DNA of 64,000 nucleotides, taken from JAFGXW01 sp964634385. Lineage in GTDB: Bacteria; Bacillota_I; Bacilli_A; Izemoplasmatales; Izemoplasmataceae. The notes under the pieces are model-generated. The model saw only the letters and a list, made by a program, of their open reading frames with translations, did not search any database and was not told where the DNA came from. The stretch lies in contig CAZWIZ010000004.1 in NCBI GenBank assembly GCA_964634385.1, positions 23,628 to 87,627 of the forward strand. Reading direction: 5' to 3'. The position numbers and the translations under genes were made by a program. Positions within the stretch are counted from its first letter, which is position 1, and every line of letters starts with the position of its first letter. Shown here one piece after another: positions 8,114-18,156 of the stretch.

Positions 8114-10624
8114 ATGATTGCATTAACAAAAATTACAATTATTCCTTTTATTTCATTAGTTTTATATATTTTCATATTATTTATTATATTATCATCTAAT
8201 AAAACTAAATTGGCTAAGTCCTTTAGCTTTTATATTGTTGCTATGATAGTATGGTCTTTAGGGTCCTTTTTAATGAAAACTGATATGCCTCCCAGTTCAT
8301 TGTTTTGGGATAAATTTTTATTAATTGGACTAATAAGTGTACCAGTATTATTACTTAGATTTAGTTATATACTTTCAGAAAACTATAATGGAAAAATGAT
8401 TATTTATACTGGATATTTTGTAACAGTATTTCTTATTATTCTTTCATTGCTTGGTTATTTTGTTATATCAGCTGAATATAGTAATGGTGTATTTACTTAT
8501 GAACTTGGATTTGCTGCATATATATATGCAGCATTTGGGGCATTATATAGCGTTTTAGCTTTAGTAAATATGGTAGTAAAAGTAAAAAGAAAAGAATTGA
8601 GTATTAAAAAAGTAAGGCTAGTAATTATTGGGATTTCTCTAGTTATTGTTGGTGCAGCTATAAACCTTAACACTACATTAGGAGAATTTGGAATTGACAT
8701 CATTTTAAATGCTATAAATGCTGTGTTAATAACATATTCAATTTATCGAAACAAGTTTTTAGAAATAAATTTAGTAGTGAAAAAGGGATTATCCATCTCT
8801 TTATATAATACATCCTTATTTTTAACATATGCAGCAATTATTATTATTTCTTATAGATTATTTGAATCATTATATACTACTAAACCATATATAGTAATAA
8901 TGGGTATTGTTTTTATGTTTTTACTATTAGAACCTTTGAGGAGAGTATTACAAAAAATAACTAATCATATCTTTTACCGTACTACAACAGATCGGCAAAT
9001 TATCTTAAAAGAATTTAGTGATTTAGTTAATTCAACGATTAGTTTAAATGTTATTAATGATACTTTTATTAAAGCGATAAAAAATGGGATTGATGCCAAA
9101 GAAGTAACAATCATGCTTGAAAATACAAATGAATATTTTTTAAGTGCTACAACATTGAAAAATGTTGATTATAATAACTTGTATATTAAGTTTAATCATC
9201 CGATAGTTAATTGGTTTAATAAAGGTAATAAATTATTATTAAGTTCTCAGATTAATAGTCATATAAGCTTTAAAGGATTATGGGACCAAGAAAAAAACGT
9301 AATTAGAATATTCAATACTGAAATTATTGCTCCAATAAAATATTTAGATAATTTAATTGGAATGGTAATTATTTCTGGAAGAAGCGATGAAACTCCTTAT
9401 ATTGAAAATGATACAGAGTTTTTACAAACAATTATTAATAACGCAGCGGCTATTATTGAAAATGCTAAGACTGTCGAAAATATTAAAAAACAATCTATTA
9501 CAGACGAACTAACGAAATTATATAATCATCGTTATTTTTATGATATTGTTGGTAAATGGATTTCTGATAAAACGTATGAGAAGTTTAGTGTTGCAATGAT
9601 AGATATTGATCAATTTAAAATTTATAATGATTTATATGGGCATTTAGCTGGAGATGAAGCTTTAAAGAAAATAGCTAAAATCCTAAGTAAAAATGCTTAT
9701 GAAGATGATTTATTAGTAAGATATGGTGGAGAAGAATTTGTTATTTCAATGCCTAATATTGATGGCCCTATTGCTCTTAAAGCTATTGAAAGAATTAGAA
9801 GATCAGTTGAAGAAGAATTTTTATTATCTGATGACATAAAAGAGTTTTTAACTGTAACAATTGGTGTTTCGTCTTTTCCAAAAGATGGTAAAGACCTTGA
9901 AGAGGTTATTAGTAAAGCTGATAAGGCAATGTATTATGGAAAACAAAGAGGTCGAAATAAGGCTACGCTATATTTAGAAAGTCAAATTGTGAAAAATGAA
10001 AGAGATGAAATACAAGAATTAATAAAAGAAGCTCATTTACAAAGCATATATGCTTTAGCGGCAACGATTGATGCTAAAGATCATTACACTTATGGACATT
10101 CAAATAATGTTGCTTTATTATCCGCAGCGCTTGCTAAAGAAGCTAACTTAGATGAAAAAGACATTGAAACAGTTAAAAGTGCAGGGTTACTTCATGATAT
10201 AGGTAAACTTGCAATACCTGAAAGTATTCTTTCTAAAGTTGGATTTTTAGATGAAGATGAAATGGAAATTATGCGTTCTCATGTTGTTCAATCGATAAAT
10301 ATTATTAAACATATTCCTAATTTACTAGATACTGTACCAATTATTATGAGTCATCATGAAAGATATGATGGAGAAGGATATCCTCGCGGCATTAAAGGAA
10401 AAAATATTCCTATTTTAGGAAGAGTGATTTGCATTGCGGATTCATTTGATGCAATGACAACAGATAGACCATATCGAAGAGGATTTTCACTTGAACAAGC
10501 AGTAGATGAATTGAAAAAAAATGAAGGAACACAATTTGACCCTAATCTTGTAGAAACTTTTATAGATATGATAAAAACAGGAAAATTAGATACGCTTAGT
10601 TTGGAAAATAGATCGTCACTTTAA
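8114..10624 (+). CDS. membrane-bound GAF-GGDEF-HD-GYP cyclic-di-GMP turnover protein
   Basis: An 836-residue sensor. The first ~280 residues hold about 8-9 membrane segments of the 7TM-histidine-kinase-input type. A GAF-like region follows (about 300-450). A GGDEF domain has DELTKLYNHRYF, DIDQFKIYND and the active-site loop GGEEF at 538-542. No RxxD inhibitory site is visible before the loop. A C-terminal HD-GYP domain has HDIGK at 694-698 and HHERYDGEGYPRG. So it can in principle both make and hydrolyse c-di-GMP. RBS GGAGTGAT precedes the ATG, 21 bases after the GH3 gene, probably the same transcript. A hairpin overlaps its stop codon. Confidence 0.88.
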   Translation: MIALTKITIIPFISLVLYIFILFIILSSNKTKLAKSFSFYIVAMIVWSLGSFLMKTDMPPSSLFWDKFLLIGLISVPVLLLRFSYILSENYNGKMIIYTGYFVTVFLIILSLLGYFVISAEYSNGVFTYELGFAAYIYAAFGALYSVLALVNMVVKVKRKELSIKKVRLVIIGISLVIVGAAINLNTTLGEFGIDIILNAINAVLITYSIYRNKFLEINLVVKKGLSISLYNTSLFLTYAAIIIISYRLFESLYTTKPYIVIMGIVFMFLLLEPLRRVLQKITNHIFYRTTTDRQIILKEFSDLVNSTISLNVINDTFIKAIKNGIDAKEVTIMLENTNEYFLSATTLKNVDYNNLYIKFNHPIVNWFNKGNKLLLSSQINSHISFKGLWDQEKNVIRIFNTEIIAPIKYLDNLIGMVIISGRSDETPYIENDTEFLQTIINNAAAIIENAKTVENIKKQSITDELTKLYNHRYFYDIVGKWISDKTYEKFSVAMIDIDQFKIYNDLYGHLAGDEALKKIAKILSKNAYEDDLLVRYGGEEFVISMPNIDGPIALKAIERIRRSVEEEFLLSDDIKEFLTVTIGVSSFPKDGKDLEEVISKADKAMYYGKQRGRNKATLYLESQIVKNERDEIQELIKEAHLQSIYALAATIDAKDHYTYGHSNNVALLSAALAKEANLDEKDIETVKSAGLLHDIGKLAIPESILSKVGFLDEDEMEIMRSHVVQSINIIKHIPNLLDTVPIIMSHHERYDGEGYPRGIKGKNIPILGRVICIADSFDAMTTDRPYRRGFSLEQAVDELKKNEGTQFDPNLVETFIDMIKTGKLDTLSLENRSSL

Positions 10625-10639
10625 AGTGATGATCTTTTA
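10611..10639 (+). terminator. rho-independent terminator overlapping the stop codon
   Basis: GATCGTCACTTT / AAAGTGATGATC forms a near-perfect stem (one mismatch region) followed by TTTTATTTT. The TAA stop of the preceding gene lies inside the hairpin. Confidence 0.75.
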
Positions 10640-10701
10640 TTTTGTAATACAAAAAGTAAAATTGATAAATAATAAGTACTATTACCTTGAGGTGAAAATA
10701 A

Positions 10702-12552
10702 ATGAAAAAGAAAATATTAATAATTTTAACATTTTTAATTGTTATTTCATTAAAAGAAGTAAACGCTAATGAATTCGCATCATATTTCCCAGGAGGGAAA
10801 AATTATCTTGATGCAGATAATTTTATTATTGGTGATAATCATTTTGTTACTGAGGATAATATGGTAGTAAAAGCTAGTACTGTATATACTTTAAGTATTC
10901 CTGGATTTGATTGGATTGGCGAAGATACTTACATAGAAGTATCTGGAAAAGAAACATATTTATTAGGTAATCCAAATGAAATTGCAGAATGTGACGTAGA
11001 CCCAACAAGTACAATTTGTACTTTTACTACTAGTGAGACTGAGGAATCATTATTTTTTGAAATATCGGCTTCAATGCTTTCAATGTTCTATGATTATTAT
11101 GAAATGGAAGGATTCCAGCTAGAAGAAGGTTCTGTAGGTACTCATTATGAAGAATATATTCATCCACTAATTGATACAACAAATCCTGAATTTTCAGGAT
11201 CAGGAGCGTATATAAAAAGTTATCAAAGTAATGAATCAATTGCGACAATTATAAATGAACACATTACAGTTATTGATGACATTGATGGTGACATTACTAA
11301 CCGAATAGTCATTGTTTCTGATGAATATACTACACACGAACAGATTGTTGGTGAGTATGATGTTCATTTAAGTGTTACTGATGACGCTAATAATGAAGCT
11401 TTTTTCAATTTAACTATTATGGTAAAAGATGAAATACCACCGGTGATTACTGGACCTAATAAAGTTACTGTATCTATTAGTGATTTGCCATCTATTCAAA
11501 CTATTATGGATGATAATTTTGTAATATATGATGAATATGATAATAATCTTAATGGCTATACTATAATAGATGAATATTCTCCTAACAATAGCATCCTTGG
11601 TGAATACTCAATAACATATGAAGTTGTTGATGACTCTTTAAATACAGCTAATGCTTCTTTTGATATAGAAGTAGTAGACGTGACTATTCCTATTATGATT
11701 GGAAATAATATTCATAATTCATATTTATCCAATCCTTTATCCGTTACTGAGATACTTAATAGTTTAAGTTTTTCTGATAACTATAGTGATTTAACTGATG
11801 TAACTCCAACAATTATATCTGATGAATTTAGTTCTAATGAATTAATACCAGGAACATACTATATTAATATAGAAATAATGGATAGCTCAAATAATACGTT
11901 ATCTGAACTATTAACGATTAATGTAATTGATGATGTTCCAGCACTTATTTTTGGGCCAGTTGATTATAATGGATCATATAATCAAAATTTATTATTATCT
12001 GATTTTAAAGATATGTTAAGTGTGAGTGATAATGTTGACGCATTATCAAATAACGATATTTATATTATTAGTGATACGTATTCTTCAAGAACATCAAAGA
12101 TAGGGGATTACACTATAGTATTTGGGGTTAAAGATTCTAATAATAATGAATCTACTCATCAAATAGATATAACTTTATTTGATGGAGTTGCACCTGTGAT
12201 TTATGTTGATAACTATATTATTACCGTTAACTTAAACTCAACATTTAATGAAAATGATGCACTTAAATTATTATTGAATTCAAATGAATTAAATAATGGT
12301 AATTATACAATTGTTAGATTAATTGATGAATATACAGGAAATGAAAAGAACCCTGGATCTTATATTTATCGATTGTCATTTACAAATGATGAAGGAGAAA
12401 CATATGAAAAAGAATTTTTAGTTAAAGTTGAAGAAACAAATATCATATCTATTAATAAGGATTTGTTAGTTAGAAATATAGCAGTTTATTCTTTTGTATT
12501 AGGATATGTAACATTCGTTTTAATAAAAATTAAAAAAATAAATACTATTTAA
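10702..12552 (+). CDS. secreted, membrane-anchored surface protein with tandem Ig-like repeats
   Basis: A 616-residue protein with a signal peptide (basic MKKK, hydrophobic core to about residue 19, cleavage near NAN-E). It ends with a membrane segment at about 590-608 and a KIKKI tail, so it is probably anchored with its bulk outside. From about residue 155 there are five tandem units of about 85 residues. Each has a V.D...D.S....GTY.V.Y.V.D...N..... pattern and a linking DxIPP or DVTIP segment, as in bacterial Ig-like (HYR/DUF5011-type) repeats. It is Asp-rich, suggesting Ca2+ binding. No sortase motif is seen. The first 150 residues are a unique domain with two Cys (CDVDPTSTIC). A role in adhesion is inference. 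Confidence 0.75.
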   Translation: MKKKILIILTFLIVISLKEVNANEFASYFPGGKNYLDADNFIIGDNHFVTEDNMVVKASTVYTLSIPGFDWIGEDTYIEVSGKETYLLGNPNEIAECDVDPTSTICTFTTSETEESLFFEISASMLSMFYDYYEMEGFQLEEGSVGTHYEEYIHPLIDTTNPEFSGSGAYIKSYQSNESIATIINEHITVIDDIDGDITNRIVIVSDEYTTHEQIVGEYDVHLSVTDDANNEAFFNLTIMVKDEIPPVITGPNKVTVSISDLPSIQTIMDDNFVIYDEYDNNLNGYTIIDEYSPNNSILGEYSITYEVVDDSLNTANASFDIEVVDVTIPIMIGNNIHNSYLSNPLSVTEILNSLSFSDNYSDLTDVTPTIISDEFSSNELIPGTYYINIEIMDSSNNTLSELLTINVIDDVPALIFGPVDYNGSYNQNLLLSDFKDMLSVSDNVDALSNNDIYIISDTYSSRTSKIGDYTIVFGVKDSNNNESTHQIDITLFDGVAPVIYVDNYIITVNLNSTFNENDALKLLLNSNELNNGNYTIVRLIDEYTGNEKNPGSYIYRLSFTNDEGETYEKEFLVKVEETNIISINKDLLVRNIAVYSFVLGYVTFVLIKIKKINTI

Positions 12553-12639
12553 CATTTATAAACTAAAAATTGCTTATTAAGTGCATTCTTAGTCAAATTA
12601 TATTATGATTATATAAAGTAATTATAACGAGGTGAGCAA

Positions 12640-13833
12640 ATGAAATATATAGAATTGAAGAAAGATCTTTATTGGATTGGTGCAGTAGATCATGGCTTGA
12701 GAGAATTTGATGTAGTACTTAATGCAGCGATGGGAACAACATATAATTCTTATTTGGTTATCGGTAGTGAAAAAACAGCTATTATTGATACTGTTAAAGC
12801 AAATATGATTGAAGATTATCTTTCAAAATTAAATGAACTAGTTGATATTAAAAAAGTTGATTATTTAATCGTTAATCATGCAGAACCAGATCATACAGGA
12901 AGTATTTCAAGATTACTTGAATTAAACCCTAATTTAATAATTGTTGGGTCTAATAGAGCAATCCAAAATGTTAAAGACATTACAAATATGGAATTTACAA
13001 ATATAACCGCTAAAGAAGGAACTACGCTTAGCTTAGGAAATAAAACATTTACATTTTATAATGCTATTATGTTACATTGGCCAGATACTATATATACTTA
13101 TTTAAAAGAAGATAAAGCATTATTTACATGCGATTCATTTGGAACACATTATGCACTTGATGTTCCATTGCAAAGCAAAATTGAAAATGAAGAAGAATAT
13201 CAAGAATCATTTCATTACTATTTTGATAAAATATTTTCACCATTTAAATCTTTCTATTTAAAAGCAATTAAAAAAATCGAAAATCTTGATATTGATATTC
13301 TTTGTGTTGGGCATGGACCTATTTTAGATGAAAATCCCTGGAAGATAATTAATTATACAAAAAAATTAGCAATGATTGATAATAACAATATTAAACCCCT
13401 AATTATTATTCCATATGTAACAAGTTATGGTTATACTGAAGATCTTGCTAAAAGAATAAAAGAAGAATTGCTTAAAGAAAATTTTAATGTCGAAATGTAT
13501 AACATGACATTTAATAAAACTGAAGATGTGATGGAAAGACTAATTATAGCCGATGGTATTTTAGTAGGTAGTCCAACAATACTAGGTGATGCATTATTAC
13601 CTATTTGGAAACTTTTAATAAGATTAAATCCATTTGAACATGGTATTAAGAAAGGTAGTGTTTTTGGAAGTTATGGATGGAGTGGCGAAGGAATAAACAA
13701 TGTAGATACAAGATTAAAACAACTTAAAATGAAAACTATTCCACCATTTAAAATTAAATTTAAAGCGAGTAAAGATGATTTGCAAAATCTAAATGATTAT
13801 ATTAAAGAATTCGTAGAATTAATGAAAAAATAA
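12640..13833 (+). CDS. fprA: FprA family A-type flavoprotein (O2/NO reductase)
   Basis: A 397-residue cytoplasmic flavodiiron protein that reduces O2 to water or NO to N2O and so protects anaerobes. The N-terminal metallo-beta-lactamase-like domain carries the diiron ligands H80xE82xD84H85 (HAEPDH), LHWPDT, the CDSFG Asp and VGHGP. The C-terminal flavodoxin domain begins near residue 253 (IIIPYVTSYGYTEDLA, the FMN phosphate loop, with TSYGYT) and contains VGSPTI. There is no fused rubredoxin and none in the neighbourhood, so its electron donor is unidentified. The start has GAGGTGAG 7 bases upstream. It is monocistronic with a terminator directly after. Confidence 0.92.
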   Translation: MKYIELKKDLYWIGAVDHGLREFDVVLNAAMGTTYNSYLVIGSEKTAIIDTVKANMIEDYLSKLNELVDIKKVDYLIVNHAEPDHTGSISRLLELNPNLIIVGSNRAIQNVKDITNMEFTNITAKEGTTLSLGNKTFTFYNAIMLHWPDTIYTYLKEDKALFTCDSFGTHYALDVPLQSKIENEEEYQESFHYYFDKIFSPFKSFYLKAIKKIENLDIDILCVGHGPILDENPWKIINYTKKLAMIDNNNIKPLIIIPYVTSYGYTEDLAKRIKEELLKENFNVEMYNMTFNKTEDVMERLIIADGILVGSPTILGDALLPIWKLLIRLNPFEHGIKKGSVFGSYGWSGEGINNVDTRLKQLKMKTIPPFKIKFKASKDDLQNLNDYIKEFVELMKK

Positions 13834-13859
13834 AAGTTGAATAATATTCAACTTTTTTA
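13832..13859 (+). terminator. rho-independent terminator
   Basis: AAAGTTGAAT / ATTCAACTTT with a T run follows the fprA stop. The T run passes straight into the -35 box of the marR promoter. Confidence 0.85.
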
Positions 13860-13912
13860 TTGACTAAAATGATTAAGAATTATATAATAGTTAGGTATAA
13901 CCTAACTATTAT
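13860..13912 (+). promoter_or_regulatory. marR-operon promoter with palindromic operator
   Basis: TTGACT (13860-13865) and TATAAT (13883-13888) have a 17-base spacer. From 13884 to 13912 there is a perfect 29-bp palindrome (core TAGTTAGGT-ATA-ACCTAACTA) covering most of the -10 box and the start region. It is placed to let the MarR-type product repress its own operon. Confidence 0.8.
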
Positions 13913-13927
13913 TATGAGGTGATAAAT

Positions 13928-14353
13928 TTGAAAAAAGAAAAGATTAGATTATCATTAAATAAATTTCTTAGAATGTATTTTTTATCATGTAAAGAAGTAT
14001 ATGAAGAAATTAATTTTGGACAGATAACTAACACACAATTTAAGTATTTAAAAGAAATCCATTTAAAGAAAGAAGTAACATTAACCCAACTTGCAAATAC
14101 ATTCAACGTTTCAAAGCCTACAATGAATGAGTTTATTCATAAATTCCTAGATTCAGGAATTGTTATAAAGCGTAAATGTGTTTCAGATAAGAGGGTTAGT
14201 TATATTTCTTTAACTAAATTTGGAGAAACATTAGCTACCTCTAATGTATTTGAAAGTAAAAGAGCAGTAGAAAAAATAGTGAAGTATTTAAATAAAAAAG
14301 AAATAGAAGAGTTAGTTAGTTTGTTTGATAAGTTTGGAGTTGATGAATTATGA
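13928..14353 (+). CDS. MarR family transcriptional regulator
   Basis: A 141-residue winged-helix protein. The helix-turn-helix reads VTLTQLANTFNVSKPTMNEFIHKFLDSGIV, followed by the wing KRKCVSDKRVSYISLTKFGE, which contains the MarR-type D-x-R. The TTG at 13928 is chosen because GAGGTGAT lies 5-8 bases before it; a GTG at 13919 would fall inside the ribosome binding site. It is the first gene of an operon with two ABC exporter genes (ATGA overlap with the next), and a 29-bp palindrome overlaps the promoter. This suggests drug- or stress-induced derepression of the exporter. Confidence 0.87.
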   Translation: MKKEKIRLSLNKFLRMYFLSCKEVYEEINFGQITNTQFKYLKEIHLKKEVTLTQLANTFNVSKPTMNEFIHKFLDSGIVIKRKCVSDKRVSYISLTKFGETLATSNVFESKRAVEKIVKYLNKKEIEELVSLFDKFGVDEL

Positions 14354-16113
14354 TATTTGGTAAAACAGTAAATAAATATTATTTAAAATATGCTCATCTT
14401 TTTTTATTAGGGGTTGTAGCATTAATTATTGTTGATTATTTCCAATTGGAAATACCAGCTTTAACAGGAGAATTAATAGATAAATTAGCTGATGGTAATA
14501 TTGATAAAAGTGGTTTGTTTGATATTTTGAGTTTAATTGCTTTATACGTTTTAATAATTATTGTTGGTAGATTTTTTTGGAGACTATTTATTTTTGGTGC
14601 TTCAAGAAGAGTAGATTATGGAATAAGAAATGAAATGTTTAGTCATACAGAAAAACTTTCAAACAGATTTTATTCAGAAAATAAAGTCGGAGGATTAATG
14701 GCTTATTTTACTAATGACTTAGAATCGGTAAGAAGAGCTGTTGGACCGGGAATGATAATGTCTGTTGATGCTGTTTTCTTAGGAGGATTAGCATTTTCTC
14801 ATATGTTTAATCTTGATGTTAGATTAACTTTGTATTCTGGAATACCATTAATCATCATAGCAATGTTAGGGGCATATATTGGTAATAAAATGAGAAATAA
14901 ATTTAAAGAAGCCCAAAAAGCTTTTGAAGAACTAAGTGATTTTACAAATGAGAGTTTATCTGGAATAAGTGTTGTAAAAGCATTTGTAAAAGAACAAACT
15001 GAAATAAAAGAATTTTTAAAATTTAATAAAATTGCAAAAGATAAAAATATTGAATATGTTAAAATGCAAACGATATTCCAAGTTACTGTTAGAACTGTAA
15101 TAAGTATAATTTTTGTCGTTATTTTAGCCTATGGAGGATATTTAGTGAAAGTAACTGCTTCAACCAGCGAACCATTTACTATTGGTCAATTATGGACATT
15201 TATTATGCTTTTTGGAGCATTAATTTGGCCAATGATGGCTCTAGCAATGATAATTAATATTCGGAGTAGAGGAAGAGCTTCATTAGAGAGAATTGATCGA
15301 ATTTTACATGAAGAAATTGATATATATGATAAAGACGTTGTTGATATAGACGAAATCAAAGGTGAAATCGAATTTAGAGAGTTATTTTTCAAATATCCAG
15401 ATGGCACCGAAAATGCTCTTCGAAATATTAGTTTTAAGGTTCATGTTGGTGAAACAATTGGAGTTTTAGGAAGAACAGGTAGTGGTAAAACTAGTATTGT
15501 TGATTTATTATTAAGAATTTATAATGTTGAAGAAAACAAATTATTTATTGATGGTATTGATATTATGCATTTGCCAATTAAAAAGGTAAGATCTGCAGTT
15601 GGATATGTACCACAAGATGGATTTTTATTTTCTGATTCAATTTCTAATAATATTTCACTTGGACTTCAAAAAAGAGTAGATGTTTATAAAGAAATCCAAG
15701 AAGCAGCAAAACTAAGTGATGTTCATGATAATATTATTGAGTTTACCAATGGATATGAAACAGTTGTTGGTGAAAGAGGAGTTACTTTAAGTGGGGGGCA
15801 AAGACAAAGATTAAGTATTGCCAGAGCACTTATTAAAGATCCTGCTATTTTAATTTTAGATGATAGTATTTCTGCAGTTGATACTCAGACAGAAGATACA
15901 ATATTATCAAATCTTAAAAAAGTTAGAAAAGGAAAAACAACTTTAATTATTGCCCACCGAATTAGCACTATTAAAGATGCTGATAAGATAATAATAGTTG
16001 AAGAAGGAAAAGTCGTTGATGTAGGTACGCACGATGAATTAATAACTCGATGTGCTTTTTATAAAGATATTGTGGAACGACAAAAACTAGAAGAAGAAAC
16101 AGAGGTGGAATAA
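14350..16113 (+). CDS. ABC exporter half-transporter, degenerate-site partner (MarR operon)
   Basis: A 587-residue half transporter with six membrane helices (residues ~15-310) fused to an ATPase domain. Walker A is GRTGSGKTS at about 374 and the signature LSGGQRQR is canonical. Walker B ends LDDSIS, so the usual catalytic Glu is Asp. That is the hallmark of the degenerate nucleotide site in heterodimeric multidrug exporters (BmrC, TM287 and LmrC type). It overlaps marR by 4 bases (ATGA) and abuts its partner gene, which has the canonical Glu. The complex is expected to export hydrophobic drugs or lipids. Confidence 0.9.
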   Translation: MIFGKTVNKYYLKYAHLFLLGVVALIIVDYFQLEIPALTGELIDKLADGNIDKSGLFDILSLIALYVLIIIVGRFFWRLFIFGASRRVDYGIRNEMFSHTEKLSNRFYSENKVGGLMAYFTNDLESVRRAVGPGMIMSVDAVFLGGLAFSHMFNLDVRLTLYSGIPLIIIAMLGAYIGNKMRNKFKEAQKAFEELSDFTNESLSGISVVKAFVKEQTEIKEFLKFNKIAKDKNIEYVKMQTIFQVTVRTVISIIFVVILAYGGYLVKVTASTSEPFTIGQLWTFIMLFGALIWPMMALAMIINIRSRGRASLERIDRILHEEIDIYDKDVVDIDEIKGEIEFRELFFKYPDGTENALRNISFKVHVGETIGVLGRTGSGKTSIVDLLLRIYNVEENKLFIDGIDIMHLPIKKVRSAVGYVPQDGFLFSDSISNNISLGLQKRVDVYKEIQEAAKLSDVHDNIIEFTNGYETVVGERGVTLSGGQRQRLSIARALIKDPAILILDDSISAVDTQTEDTILSNLKKVRKGKTTLIIAHRISTIKDADKIIIVEEGKVVDVGTHDELITRCAFYKDIVERQKLEEETEVE

Positions 16114-17886
16114 ATGCAAAACGAAATATCTGACAACAGATTATATGATATGAAGGATAAAGAAATAATAAAAAGATTATTAGTATACGCTAAACCATTT
16201 ATTCCAGCTTTTATAGTAACTTTAATATTAATGGTACTTACAGTAGTTCTTGCCTTATTAGGACCATATTTAATTGGACGTAGTATGGACATTATTAATA
16301 CTCCAAATATTGATTTAAATTTACTGTTTATTATATTAAGTATATATGGATTATCAATAGTGCTCGGAAGTGTTCTAAATTACGCACAAACGATAATTTT
16401 ACAAAAAACTGGACAAGGAATCATTTTTAATATAAGAAAAGAAATTTTTACTAGTTTAGAATATCAAGACATAAGATTTTTAAATGCAACTCCTACAGGG
16501 TCATTTGTTACAAGAGTAACAAATGACACCAACACTTTGAATGAAATGTATACAAGTGTTATTGTAAGTGTATTTAAAAATGTATTAATGATTATTGGTA
16601 TTATTATTGCTATGTTTTTATTAAATGTAAAACTTACTTTATATGTCTTAATGATAGTACCTTTTATCGTTTTATTTTCATTTTTATTTAGAAGATTTTC
16701 ACGAAAAGCGTATCGTGAGGTAAGAGCTAATTTATCAAAAGTAAATGCTTTTTTAGCAGAACATTTGTCAGGAATGAAGATAATTCAAATTTTCAACCAA
16801 GAAAAAGCCAAATTTATGGAATTTGATAAAAGAAATACGGCATTAAAAAAATCATATTATAAACAAATTTTTACTTATGCAATATATAGACCAACAATGT
16901 ATATGCTGTTTATGGCAGCGACAATTATTGTCTATTATAGTGGAGGTTTAACTGTTATTGAAGGAGTTATAACAATTGGTGTATTAATCAGTTTTCAAAA
17001 TTATATTAGTCGTTTCTTTGATCCAATTCAAGAGTTAGCAGAACAATTTAATATTTTACAATCAGCGTTTGCTTCAAGTGAAAGAATATTTAGTATTTTA
17101 GATAGTAAACCCACTATTGTAGATGAAGAGGATGCGATAGAATTAACAGACATGTTAGGCAAAATTGAGTTTAAAAACGTTTGGTTTGCTTATATTGATG
17201 AAGAATGGATTTTAAAGGATGTCTCATTTGTTGTTAACGCTAAAGACAGCGTCGCTTTTGTAGGAGCAACAGGGGCTGGTAAAACAACCATTTTAGCTTT
17301 GATAACTAGAAATTATGATATACAAAAAGGACAAATATTAATTGATGGAATTGATATCAAAAAAATAAAGAAAAATAGTTTAAGAATAAATATCGGACAA
17401 ATGTTACAAGATGTTTTTATGTTTAGTGGTACAATAGAATCAAATATAAAACTTCGTAATTACGATATAACTGATGAGGAAATGATTCAAGCTTGTAAAT
17501 ACGTAAATGCCAATCATTTTATTGAAAAATTAGATAACCAGTATAAAGAAGTAGTTCGCGAAAGAGGAAATAACTTTTCAACCGGACAAAGACAATTATT
17601 ATCTTTTGCAAGAACAATAGTTCATAAGCCAAAAGTTATGATTTTAGATGAAGCAACAAGTAATATAGATACAGAGACTGAACAATTGATTCAAAAATCA
17701 CTAACAAAAATGATGAGTATAGGAACAATGATTATTGTTGCTCATCGTCTTTCTACAATTTCCCATGTAGACAGAATAATTGTGCTGTCAAAAGGCGAAA
17801 TTATAGAGCAAGGAAACCACCAAGAATTACTTAAAAACAGGGGACATTATTACAATCTTTATAGACTACAATATCAAGAAAAATAA
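16114..17886 (+). CDS. ABC exporter half-transporter, catalytic-site partner (MarR operon)
   Basis: A 590-residue partner of the preceding gene with zero intergenic spacing. It has six membrane helices and then an ATPase domain with Walker A GATGAGKTT (~385) and Walker B LDEATS (~510) with the catalytic Glu. Its signature is the non-canonical FSTGQRQ. In heterodimers this imperfect signature faces the degenerate Walker site of the partner, so the two genes fit as one asymmetric exporter. The extreme C-terminus (VLSKGEIIEQGNHQELL...YNLYRLQYQEK) has a close copy in the remnant at 18645-18955. Confidence 0.9.
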   Translation: MQNEISDNRLYDMKDKEIIKRLLVYAKPFIPAFIVTLILMVLTVVLALLGPYLIGRSMDIINTPNIDLNLLFIILSIYGLSIVLGSVLNYAQTIILQKTGQGIIFNIRKEIFTSLEYQDIRFLNATPTGSFVTRVTNDTNTLNEMYTSVIVSVFKNVLMIIGIIIAMFLLNVKLTLYVLMIVPFIVLFSFLFRRFSRKAYREVRANLSKVNAFLAEHLSGMKIIQIFNQEKAKFMEFDKRNTALKKSYYKQIFTYAIYRPTMYMLFMAATIIVYYSGGLTVIEGVITIGVLISFQNYISRFFDPIQELAEQFNILQSAFASSERIFSILDSKPTIVDEEDAIELTDMLGKIEFKNVWFAYIDEEWILKDVSFVVNAKDSVAFVGATGAGKTTILALITRNYDIQKGQILIDGIDIKKIKKNSLRINIGQMLQDVFMFSGTIESNIKLRNYDITDEEMIQACKYVNANHFIEKLDNQYKEVVRERGNNFSTGQRQLLSFARTIVHKPKVMILDEATSNIDTETEQLIQKSLTKMMSIGTMIIVAHRLSTISHVDRIIVLSKGEIIEQGNHQELLKNRGHYYNLYRLQYQEK

Positions 17887-18156
17887 AATGAAATTCAATA
17901 ATCTGTACGGTTGCAGTTTTGCATGCATATGACGTATTTAAGACTTTAAGTATAGAGTAATAAAAAAATGTTCATAAGTTTAATTTAACATTGAAAACAC
18001 CGTTGAAAAAATAATTACATATATAAAAGTAAATCTTATAAATAGGTGTTCGTAACGGTAAAAAACTTGCAAATCAGATTATCATTATTCGGGAGAAAAT
18101 AGTGTATTAAATCGTGGCTCCATGCTGAATTTCCCTATTAATAATATGATATTACG

